Shown: positions 37,420 to 46,473 of the stretch, piece by piece
Layout: each line of letters opens with the position of its first letter
Numbering within the stretch: the stretch's first letter is position 1
Assembly (NCBI RefSeq): GCF_000378505.1
Contig: NZ_KB899995.1
Location: 124,001-188,000, forward strand
From: Modicisalibacter luteus DSM 23508
Lineage (GTDB): Bacteria; Pseudomonadota; Gammaproteobacteria; Pseudomonadales; Halomonadaceae
Length of the DNA: 64,000 nt
Direction: 5' to 3'
Position numbers and translations under genes: made by a program
Notes under the pieces: generated by a model
Seen by the model: the letters and a program-made list of their open reading frames with translations, nothing else
Told to the model about the DNA's origin: nothing
Databases searched by the model: none

Positions 37420-39221
37420 CTTCCGAGGCGTTGCGTGCCGCGGCCCGCCCGGCGGATGGTTTAAGCGAGCTACGAGCGACCTCCCATGGCGTATTCTGGC
37501 TGGCGTCCGCCCCCGAGCGTGGCTGCAAGCGGTTATGGCGCTGGCTGGATGGCGAGGCGTATGCCGTAACACCGCCTGGCATCGACGTGGGTAGCCGCGT
37601 CAATGGCTACGGCGGCGGCGCTTATGCCTGCCTTGGGGACAACATTATCCTGGTCGAGAGTCAAAGCCAGGCCCTGCTCCGCCAATCGCTGGATTCCGAC
37701 ACGCCTCGTTCCTGGTGGGCACGCCCTGAGGCGCGCTACGGGGGGCTGCTAGCCGACTTGTCTCGCCAGCGAATCCTGGCCGTGGAGGAGCAGGGCGATG
37801 GCCGACATGCTACGCAGCGCCTGGTGACGGTGACCGAGGGGCACTGTGGCATCCTGGCCGAAGGAGCCGACTTCTATGGGGCACCCGCGCTCTCCCCGGA
37901 TGGCTGCTGGCTTGCCTGGGTCGAGTGGGATCTCCCCCATATGCCTTGGCAGCGCTCGCGATTACGTGTCGCCCAGCTTGACCACGCAGGGCATATCGGA
38001 CGAGTGGAGACGTGGGATGGCGGCGCTGCCGTCACCCAGCCAACCTTTGGCGGCGACGGGCAACTGGTCTTCATGAGTGACCATGAGGGCTGGTGGCGGC
38101 CCTACTGTCTGGAAGGCATGAGCGTTCGGTGTATATGCAAGGCTCCCGCGGACCATGTGCCCACGCCCTGGCAGCTTGGAGAATGTCATCATCTCTGGCG
38201 GGGCGGCACGGAGCCGGCCGACGGTGCCACCCTGTATTTTGAGGAGGGTGCGGCGCATGTACTGCATGTCGATGCCCGGGGAGAGGCCATTGCCCGCTTG
38301 TTGCCCGAGGCGACACGCGTGATAGGCCTGGCCCAGATAGAGGGCTGGCTCTATGCCCTCACCCAGGGGCCGAAACATGCCGCGCGGCTGGAGCGGGTGC
38401 ATCTCGCTAGCGGTGAGATCCAACAGCTTGTTGCTCTGGCGACACCCGAAGATGCGCCTGAGCCATCCACCGTATCCGTCAGGGTGGGCGATGCCGAGCA
38501 GGTGACAGCGTTTATTTATGCACCAGATGGAACCGGTACGCGCTTGCCGGTCATTGTGCGCGTACACGGAGGTCCTACCTCGGCAAGCTACCCGGTCTAT
38601 GATCCGCTGGTCTACTGGTGGGTGCGCCAAGGCTTCGCCGTGGCTGATATCAACCCGAGGGGCAGTGGCAACTGGGGCAGGAAGTTCCGGGAGCGGCTTG
38701 CTGGTGAATGGGGCCGTCTGGATGTAGAGGATGTCATTGCGCTAGCCGAGGCATTGATTACACGGGGCCTTGCTGACCCTGAGCAGCTCTTCATTCGGGG
38801 TCAGAGTGCCGGTGGCTTCACGGTGCTGAACGCACTGGCAACCACGTCATTGTTCCGGGCTGGCGCCAGTTTATACGGTGTCACCGATGCGCCGCATCTG
38901 GCGGAGCAGACCCACCGCTTCGAGTCCGGTTATCTCGATTGGCTATTGGGTGACACTGAATCTCAGCGTTCGCGTAGCCCCCGTTACCGCGTCGAAGATA
39001 TCCAGGCCCCAGTCATATTCTTTCAGGGGACCCAGGATCGAGTCGTCGTGCCGGCCCAGACGCTGGTCATGGCCGATGCGCTACGTGAGCGTGGCATAGT
39101 TACCGAGGTGGTGATGTTCGAAGAGGAGGGGCATGGCATTCGTCATCCGGACAACCGGCAACGCATGATCAGCGATGAGATGGCCTTCTACATGGCTGCA
39201 TTGAGTTCGGAGTCGCAGTAA
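37416..39221 (+). CDS. S9-family prolyl oligopeptidase-type peptidase of the pqq operon
   Basis: A 601-aa protein with an N-terminal beta-propeller-like half and a C-terminal alpha/beta hydrolase domain. Catalytic residues are Ser in RGQSAGGF, Asp in QGTQDRVVV and His in [12 protein letters not shown]. It overlaps the pqqE stop by four bases, so it is part of the operon. An S9 peptidase here probably helps trim PqqA or the cross-linked peptide, together with the M16 protease downstream. The exact substrate is not known. Confidence 0.85.
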   Translation: MTSEALRAAARPADGLSELRATSHGVFWLASAPERGCKRLWRWLDGEAYAVTPPGIDVGSRVNGYGGGAYACLGDNIILVESQSQALLRQSLDSDTPRSWWARPEARYGGLLADLSRQRILAVEEQGDGRHATQRLVTVTEGHCGILAEGADFYGAPALSPDGCWLAWVEWDLPHMPWQRSRLRVAQLDHAGHIGRVETWDGGAAVTQPTFGGDGQLVFMSDHEGWWRPYCLEGMSVRCICKAPADHVPTPWQLGECHHLWRGGTEPADGATLYFEEGAAHVLHVDARGEAIARLLPEATRVIGLAQIEGWLYALTQGPKHAARLERVHLASGEIQQLVALATPEDAPEPSTVSVRVGDAEQVTAFIYAPDGTGTRLPVIVRVHGGPTSASYPVYDPLVYWWVRQGFAVADINPRGSGNWGRKFRERLAGEWGRLDVEDVIALAEALITRGLADPEQLFIRGQSAGGFTVLNALATTSLFRAGASLYGVTDAPHLAEQTHRFESGYLDWLLGDTESQRSRSPRYRVEDIQAPVIFFQGTQDRVVVPAQTLVMADALRERGIVTEVVMFEEEGHGIRHPDNRQRMISDEMAFYMAALSSESQ

Positions 39222-39227
39222 CTGGCA

Positions 39228-41807
39228 ATGAATCGTCCTCAGTCAGAGCAAATCGTCGAGTGCACCTACCCCGAGTTGCCTGCCGGTAGCCGAGGAGCCA
39301 CGCAGTGTCTGGATAATGGCTTGCAACTGCTGGCTGTCGAGGTGCCTACGGCACGTCAGGTACGGTTGGTGGGTGCTGTCGGAGTTGGGTATCTCGACGA
39401 GCCTGCGGTGTTGCCGGGCTTGGCTCATCTTCTTGAGCATGCGCTCTTTCTCGGCTCGAGGGAGGCGCCCATGCCCGGCGAGTTCGCCGCTTGGGTTGGG
39501 AGCCAAGGGGGGCGCTACAATGCGCGTACCCATGAGCGGGTCACCGATATCCATATGGTTCTGCCCCCCGCTGCTGCCAGGGAGGGTGTGGCTCGTCTAC
39601 AGGATCTGCTGATCCAGCCTTGCCTGGATGAGGCTAACGTTGGCCGAGAGGTCAGCGTTCTCGATGCCGAGTTTAAGGCCCGTCTAGCCGATCCGGCATT
39701 TCACCGGCAAGCGGCGCTGTCCCGTTTCTTCCTGCCATCTCACCCCGCGTACATATGCCATGCCGGTAACCAGGCGAGTCTTGATGTGAGCCCGCGGGAG
39801 CTTCGTAGGCAACTTGTTGCTTTCCACGAGGCGCACTATCGCAGCGAGCGCATGAGCCTGGTGATGCTCGGCCCCATAGCATTGGAAGAACAGCTATCGG
39901 TGTTACGGGCGGCGGGACGGGGGATACCCAGTGGTGCGTCTCCCTTGAAAGGGAAAGCCGAGAGTTGGCGATGGGGGGATACCGCGCAACTCCAGTGGTG
40001 TTTGCCTGAGGCGCTTCCCGAGCGGTCTCCGATACTGGAACTAATCTGGCCGTTGCCACCGATGGTGGCTGAGCAATCCCCAGGCCCGCTTGGGCTGCTC
40101 GTTTCATCACTGTGCGATGGTGCGCTGGCACAGACCCTGCTTGATAGAGAGGCCATTAGTGACATGTCTGCGAGCCTGGCGGCCGAGGCTGTCGGCACCG
40201 GGCTCTCCTTGGCATTAACCCTGAGGGATACAGGGAAACATCAGGTCGATCAGACAGTGGCTACATGCCAGGCAGCGGTACAGGAGCGATTGGCGCATGT
40301 TTTCTCACCCTCAAGGCGACATTCTCTTTCAAGGGCGATGCCTGCCCACCTGGACCAGTGGACCCTGGATCAGGCACGACGCTTGGCGCAGCGATTGCCT
40401 CCGCTTGATCAGGCTGATCGCCAGCTACCCGAGAAGGGAGGCGCACTAAGCTCTTGGCTGGTACCTGCTGCGTGTCGAGTGCTGGAGGAAGTGAGGACAC
40501 TTGAATCTTCCTGCCGTGTGCCAGAAACCCAAACCCGGTATCGTGAAATCCAGCGTGCTTCCAGTCAGGATTCATTGCCCTGCGCAACGGAACGTTGCCT
40601 TCGGACAGCGCCGGCCATAGCCGGTCAGCCACCTATTGCCGATGACGCAGTGCCTTCACCGGGTCTGATTGAAACCCGGCCAGTTGCTCTTTGGTGGGGT
40701 GGGGGGCCTGAGCAGAAAGAGGCCAGTTGGTGTCTGGGGTGGTCTGCGCCTCTACACGAGCAGCGCGGACGCCTGATGAGATGGCGCCAGTGGTCTCTCG
40801 CTGCACGTCAGGCAGCACGGACTCATGGGGTGAGCATTACGCTAGGAGGCGATGGCCTGGGGGACTGGGTGGTGGCAAAGGGGCCGTCGACGTATCTAGA
40901 GTCGTCGATAGCGCAGGTATGCGCTACCTGGCCAGCGAGACAGGAACCTGCGAGTGTGTATGGCGTAGAGTCGGCATCCTCGGGTCTGCTGGCGCAACGC
41001 TTGCTTGCCAAGCTGGAAACAGCGCCTGTGTCGGTTGAGTTGGGGAGGCTAACGAGAAAGCCAACGCTACAAGCGCCCGCAAGGTTGAGTTGGGTCAATG
41101 GGGAACTAAGTGCGACCCAAGCCCGGGAAGGCTGCCGACGCTTGGCGAGCCTGCTGCCGTCGTGGACTGAGACATCTTCGACCCATGAGGTCGACCTGGA
41201 GCTAGAAAGTACTTCTATACGCTGGGTCCCGCCTCAGGCGGAGGATTACGCAGTGATGCTTCAGATCGAGGCTGCAGATGCTAGCCCGACAAGCCGATTG
41301 TTGATGAAACTGCTCGAGTGGTGTCACGACGCCGCCTTTTTCAAGGAGCTGCGTCAACAGCGAGGCTTGGGCTACATCGCTGCGGTACGTTATCGCGAGA
41401 TAAATGGTTGGCCCCGGTTAGGGTATGTCGTGCAATCGCCACATACCGATATCGAAGAACTTCAGAAAGCGATTACTGAGTTCATTGATGATCAGGCGGA
41501 GGCCTTGGCAGCAATAGACATAGAGACCATGGAGCATCGGCGAGGCAGCCTGCGTGCTATCTGGGGGCCTCCGGAAACCACGGACGAAGCGACACTGGCT
41601 GGCTGGCACGCACTTCGTGTTGCCACGTGCGATACGCCCTTTCGCTCCCCCACGGTTGGCGACAACGCTTTTCGGCTGGCGCCCTGGGAAAGAATGGATA
41701 CGGCGTTGGAAAGCCTTACCCCTGAGTGCCTGGCTAGTTTTGCCGAAGCCGTGACCCGCCGGGAATTAGCCTGGACGTGGTGGGCACATGTGCCGTCGTC
41801 CCGTTAA
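39228..41807 (+). CDS. pqqF: M16-family zinc peptidase PqqF
   Basis: An 859-aa pitrilysin-type peptidase. The inverted zinc motif HLLEH is in PGLAHLLEHALFLGSREAPMPGEFAAWVGSQGGRYNA (about residues 65-69), with the downstream catalytic-domain segment REVSVLDAEFKARLADP. The C-terminal half keeps the M16 fold (FKELRQQRGLGYIAAVRYREINGWPRLGYVVQS) but no second zinc motif, as in PqqF. It follows the S9 peptidase by six bases and ends the pqq operon. Confidence 0.9.
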   Translation: MNRPQSEQIVECTYPELPAGSRGATQCLDNGLQLLAVEVPTARQVRLVGAVGVGYLDEPAVLPGLAHLLEHALFLGSREAPMPGEFAAWVGSQGGRYNARTHERVTDIHMVLPPAAAREGVARLQDLLIQPCLDEANVGREVSVLDAEFKARLADPAFHRQAALSRFFLPSHPAYICHAGNQASLDVSPRELRRQLVAFHEAHYRSERMSLVMLGPIALEEQLSVLRAAGRGIPSGASPLKGKAESWRWGDTAQLQWCLPEALPERSPILELIWPLPPMVAEQSPGPLGLLVSSLCDGALAQTLLDREAISDMSASLAAEAVGTGLSLALTLRDTGKHQVDQTVATCQAAVQERLAHVFSPSRRHSLSRAMPAHLDQWTLDQARRLAQRLPPLDQADRQLPEKGGALSSWLVPAACRVLEEVRTLESSCRVPETQTRYREIQRASSQDSLPCATERCLRTAPAIAGQPPIADDAVPSPGLIETRPVALWWGGGPEQKEASWCLGWSAPLHEQRGRLMRWRQWSLAARQAARTHGVSITLGGDGLGDWVVAKGPSTYLESSIAQVCATWPARQEPASVYGVESASSGLLAQRLLAKLETAPVSVELGRLTRKPTLQAPARLSWVNGELSATQAREGCRRLASLLPSWTETSSTHEVDLELESTSIRWVPPQAEDYAVMLQIEAADASPTSRLLMKLLEWCHDAAFFKELRQQRGLGYIAAVRYREINGWPRLGYVVQSPHTDIEELQKAITEFIDDQAEALAAIDIETMEHRRGSLRAIWGPPETTDEATLAGWHALRVATCDTPFRSPTVGDNAFRLAPWERMDTALESLTPECLASFAEAVTRRELAWTWWAHVPSSR

Positions 41808-41937
41808 TGAAAAGTATTCGTCAGGCCAAGCCCTGCTTAACGCATTATTGTCATACTGCAATAGTCTTGTGCACTAAGTTAATTAACAGATTTTCCAAAA
41901 AGTGCCTAAACTTTAACTAGCTTTAGCGATCTCTTAA

Positions 41938-43086
<1,149 letters not shown>

Positions 43087-43179
43087 GGAGGGCGGGATAT
43101 GACGTGGCTAAAGAAGATTTTCGGGGGTTCGAGTACAGAGAAGAATGAAGCGCCTGCTTTTCAACAAGGAGAACAAAAA

Positions 43180-43767
43180 ATGAGCGATGCCAGCATTCAT
43201 ATACATCCATTAGTAGACAAGGGTTTCGGCCCTACTGACGAGACCTTTCAAGGTGGAAAGCTTCACTGTCATTGTAGTCAGAACAAAGTGGAAGTTACTG
43301 TAAAGGCCCAGTGTGCGCATAATCACGCCTGCGGTTGTACTAAATGCTGGAAGCCTTCAGGCGCTCTATTCTCGCTTGTGGCGGTTGTGCCGAAAGATGC
43401 TGTCAGTGTAACTGCCAATGAAGATAAGCTGCATGTAGTTGACCCGACTGCTGCCATTCAGCGGCATGCCTGCCGAGAATGCGGTGTCCATATGTATGGC
43501 CGCATAGAAAATACTGACCATCCTTTTTATGGCCTGGACTTCATTCACGTAGAACTTTCAGATGATAAAGGATGGGCTGCACCTGAGTTTGCGGCTTTTA
43601 CCTCCTCGGTTATCGAATCGGGAACGGATCCAGAGGATATGGGTGCCATTCGCGCCAGATTGAAAGATCTAGGGCTGGAGCCTTATGACTGCCTTTCTCC
43701 CCCGTTGATGGATGCCATTGCTGCTCATAATGCAAAAGCATCAGGGGCGCTCAAGAAAACAGCCTGA
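43180..43767 (+). CDS. gfa: Glutathione-dependent formaldehyde-activating enzyme (GFA family)
   Basis: A 195-aa zinc-binding GFA protein ([39 protein letters not shown], then [33 protein letters not shown]). It promotes or carries S-hydroxymethylglutathione formation from formaldehyde. ATG 43180 is preferred: AAGGAG lies eight bases upstream and the protein then starts with the usual [10 protein letters not shown]. An in-frame ATG at 43099 also has a strong RBS (GAGGAGGG) and would add a 27-residue Lys-rich tail. The gene is AT-rich compared with its neighbours. Confidence 0.9.
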   Translation: MSDASIHIHPLVDKGFGPTDETFQGGKLHCHCSQNKVEVTVKAQCAHNHACGCTKCWKPSGALFSLVAVVPKDAVSVTANEDKLHVVDPTAAIQRHACRECGVHMYGRIENTDHPFYGLDFIHVELSDDKGWAAPEFAAFTSSVIESGTDPEDMGAIRARLKDLGLEPYDCLSPPLMDAIAAHNAKASGALKKTA

Positions 43768-43786
43768 TCAGCCTGGACTATTAGAT

Positions 43787-43813
43787 CCCGCTGCCAAGCT
43801 GTTTGGCAGCGGG
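43787..43813. terminator. Bidirectional stem-loop between gfa and the AhpD-like gene
   Basis: An 11-bp stem (CCCGCTGCCAA at 43787-43797, TTGGCAGCGGG at 43803-43813) placed between two convergent genes. The T-tracts are weak. Confidence 0.7.
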
Positions 43814-43821
43814 TTAAATCG

Positions 43822-44124
43822 CTATTTGAACAGGTGAGTGGCGTGGGTAATAGCACCCCCAGCACGAATGGCCGCGGCTACTAGCGCTGCCTCACTTAAC
43901 TCGGCATCATCTGCGCCCGCATCGCGAGCAGCTTTGGTATGCAGTTCAATACAGTAAGGACACTGTGTGGTCATGGCTACCGCGACAGCCAACAATTGCT
44001 TCGTCTTGCTGGATAACGCACCTTCCTCGAAAGCAGCCTTGTCAAAAGCCCAGAAAGCATCCATGCCGTGCTTCGCACTGGCATTTAATTTCTCTAGGTT
44101 ATTTAGGTTATTGGAATCGTACAT
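43822..44124 (-). CDS. AhpD-like carboxymuconolactone decarboxylase family protein
   Basis: A 100-aa small helical protein with the AhpD-type redox motif in TTQCPYCIELHTKAARDAGA (CxxC) and the family start AFWAFDKAAFEEGALSSKTKQLLAVAVA. It is probably a peroxidase-like or thiol-disulfide redox protein. It converges with gfa. Its RBS (AAGGTGA) is clear. It is AT-rich like gfa. Confidence 0.85.
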   Translation of the reverse strand: MYDSNNLNNLEKLNASAKHGMDAFWAFDKAAFEEGALSSKTKQLLAVAVAMTTQCPYCIELHTKAARDAGADDAELSEAALVAAAIRAGGAITHATHLFK

Positions 44125-44453
44125 GTTTCACCTTCTTGTAAATTTTTATGGTCAGAGGTTTTATGGCGTTTGCGCTCTTTTGTATTAGTGAAGAAAGCGC
44201 TAAATTAACATAGCCTATGCTTAGAAGGGCATCAATCACCATTGGGTAGGGTACAAGAATATTCGGGTCATGTGGTGGCTGTCTTATGTGCTAGCACTAG
44301 TGGTGAGGCTACAATGATAACTACGTGGCGGTTTAAGGTTTATATAGTCAGCTTCGGCTCCAGACAATTGTGTTACACCTATAAAAATCTATGTTTGACA
44401 TAACCACGGTCAGGCATAGCGCTAAAACAAGAAGTTATTGAGGAGCTATGTGG
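44125..44453. promoter_or_regulatory. Divergent intergenic region before the fds operon
   Basis: About 330 bp, AT-rich, with no credible ORF. A TTGACA box lies at 44395-44400, about 55 bases before the fdsG start, without a convincing -10. The fdsG RBS AGGAG is at 44441-44445. Confidence 0.35.
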
Positions 44454-44903
44454 ATGCCTAGCAATTCCAATGCGTTAGAAAGCGATTCCTCGCTGATAAA
44501 GACCATCACTGAAAAACACCGGCATCAGCCTGGTGCGCTACTGCCAGTACTCCATGAAATTCAGGCGTCCTTCGGTTTCATTCCGAAGGATGCAGTGAAG
44601 CAGATCGCTGAGGGTCTCAACCTGTCGCGTGCCGAGGTGCATGGCGTGATCAGCTTCTATCACGACTTTCGCTACACAGCGGGGCCGCAGGCAAGGGTAT
44701 GCATGGGCGAGGCTTGTCAATCCATGGGTTCTGCCGCGCTTCTGGATCGCGCGAAGGCGCTCCTCGGTGACGGCGTGGAACCGGTGTACTGCATTGGCAA
44801 TTGCGCCTGTGCGCCGAATATCGAGGTCGATCACGTCTATCACGGGCGCGTGAGCCCTGAAGTACTCGACGCTCTGCTCAAGAAGCGGGAGGCAGCAGCA
44901 TGA
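44454..44903 (+). CDS. fdsG: NAD-dependent formate dehydrogenase gamma subunit
   Basis: A 149-aa NuoE-like 2Fe-2S protein. Cluster ligands lie in RVCMGEACQSMG and VYCIGNCACAPN; HRHQPGALLPVLHEIQASFGFIPKDAVKQIAEGLNLSRAEVHGVISFYHDF is the usual N-terminal half. Of the ATGs at 44448 and 44454, the second has the better eight-base spacing to AGGAG. It overlaps fdsB by four bases. Confidence 0.92.
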   Translation: MPSNSNALESDSSLIKTITEKHRHQPGALLPVLHEIQASFGFIPKDAVKQIAEGLNLSRAEVHGVISFYHDFRYTAGPQARVCMGEACQSMGSAALLDRAKALLGDGVEPVYCIGNCACAPNIEVDHVYHGRVSPEVLDALLKKREAAA

Positions 44904-46462
44904 GTATTACCGTCTATATTCCCCGTGATTCGGGAGCGCTCGCTGTCGGTGCCGAGGCCGTTGCGGATGCAGTCCTGGCTCAAGCCCATTCGCGCGGCAT
45001 CGAGATCGACCTGGTGCGCAACGGCTCGCGTGGGCTGTATTGGCTGGAGCCCTTGGTCGAGGTGGAAACACCCCAGGGCCGGGTGGCCTATGGCCCGGTG
45101 GCCATTGATGATGTGCCTGCCCTGTTCGAAGCCGACTTTCTTCACGGCGGCGATCATGCTCTGTGTCAGGGGCTTACCGAGGCCATTCCCTATCTCAGGG
45201 CCCAACAGCGCCTGACTTTCCAGCGTGTGGGAGTGACCGATCCATTGAGCCTCGATGACTATCGTGACCATGATGGCTATCGTGGCCTTGCCCGGGCACT
45301 CGAGATGTCGCCGGCCGACATTGTCGAGGCCGTGACCGACTCGGGATTGCGTGGACGCGGCGGCGCGGCCTTTCCTACCGGCATCAAATGGAAGACGGTA
45401 CTGGACGCGGCGGGGCCGACCAAGTACATCGTCTGCAATGCCGACGAGGGCGATTCCGGTACCTTCTCGGACCGCATGGTGATGGAAGGCGATCCTTATC
45501 TACTGATCGAAGGGATGACCATCGCCGGGCTGGCCGTGGGTGCCGAGCAGGGCTACATCTATCTGCGCTCGGAATACCCGCACGCCGAGCGTACGCTTGA
45601 GGAGGCCATCATCCGTGCCGAGGCGGCTGGCTATCTGGGCGACGACATCCAAGGCAGCGGCAAACGTTTTCACCTGGAAGTCCGGCGCGCCGCGGGGGCG
45701 TATGTCTGCGGCGAGGAAACAGCCCTGCTGGAGAGCCTGGAAGGCAAGCGTGGGCAGGTGCGTGCCAAGCCACCGCTGCCGGCGATACAGGGTCTGTTCA
45801 ACAAGCCCACCGTGGTCAACAACGTCATCTCGTTGGCCAGCGTACCGGCGATTCTCGACAAGGGGGCGGCGTTCTATCGGGACTATGGCATGGGCCGTTC
45901 ACGCGGGACACTGCCCATCCAGCTCACCGGCAATATTCGTCGCGGTGGGCTGATAGAGCTCGGCTTCGGCATCACCCTCAAAGAGCTCATCTATGACTAT
46001 GGCGGTGGCACGGCAAGCGGCCGGCCGGTCAAGGCCGTCCAGGTCGGTGGGCCGCTCGGTGCTTATATCCCCGCTGACCAGCTCGACACCCCACTGGACT
46101 ACGAAACCTTCATTGCCGCCCAAGGCACGGTGGGGCACGGCGGGATTGTGGTCTTCGACGAGACGACCGACATGGCGCACATGGCCCATCACGCCATGGC
46201 CTTCTGTGCCTTCGAGTCCTGCGGCAAGTGCACCCCATGTCGTATCGGTTCCACACGGGGTGTTGAACTGCTGGAGCGCATCATGGCCGAACGAGGCCAG
46301 GGCTCCGACCCGGCTCAGGTCGAGCTGCTGCGCGAACTCTGCGACACGTTGGTAAACGGCTCGCTCTGTGCGCTGGGTGGCATGACGCCGTTCCCTGTGC
46401 TGAGCGCACTCGAACATTTCCCGGCAGACTTCGGTCTGGTGGCCGAAACCGCCCACGCCTGA
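44900..46462 (+). CDS. fdsB: NAD-dependent formate dehydrogenase beta subunit
   Basis: A 520-aa NuoF-like diaphorase subunit. An N-terminal thioredoxin-like 2Fe-2S-type domain is followed by the FMN/NADH domain (GLRGRGGAAFPTGIKWKTV, NADEGDSGTFSDRMVMEGDPYLLIEGM, GAYVCGEETALLESLEGKRGQVRAKPP) and the 4Fe-4S motif SCGKCTPCRIGSTRG near the C-terminus. It passes electrons from formate oxidation to NAD. Confidence 0.95.
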   Translation: MSITVYIPRDSGALAVGAEAVADAVLAQAHSRGIEIDLVRNGSRGLYWLEPLVEVETPQGRVAYGPVAIDDVPALFEADFLHGGDHALCQGLTEAIPYLRAQQRLTFQRVGVTDPLSLDDYRDHDGYRGLARALEMSPADIVEAVTDSGLRGRGGAAFPTGIKWKTVLDAAGPTKYIVCNADEGDSGTFSDRMVMEGDPYLLIEGMTIAGLAVGAEQGYIYLRSEYPHAERTLEEAIIRAEAAGYLGDDIQGSGKRFHLEVRRAAGAYVCGEETALLESLEGKRGQVRAKPPLPAIQGLFNKPTVVNNVISLASVPAILDKGAAFYRDYGMGRSRGTLPIQLTGNIRRGGLIELGFGITLKELIYDYGGGTASGRPVKAVQVGGPLGAYIPADQLDTPLDYETFIAAQGTVGHGGIVVFDETTDMAHMAHHAMAFCAFESCGKCTPCRIGSTRGVELLERIMAERGQGSDPAQVELLRELCDTLVNGSLCALGGMTPFPVLSALEHFPADFGLVAETAHA

Positions 46463-46473
46463 CGGAGGCAATC

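Noticed and set aside
36283-37572. 429-codon open frame opposite pqqE
   Set aside because: pqqE has all radical SAM and SPASM cysteines on the plus strand; the antisense frame has no recognisable domain.
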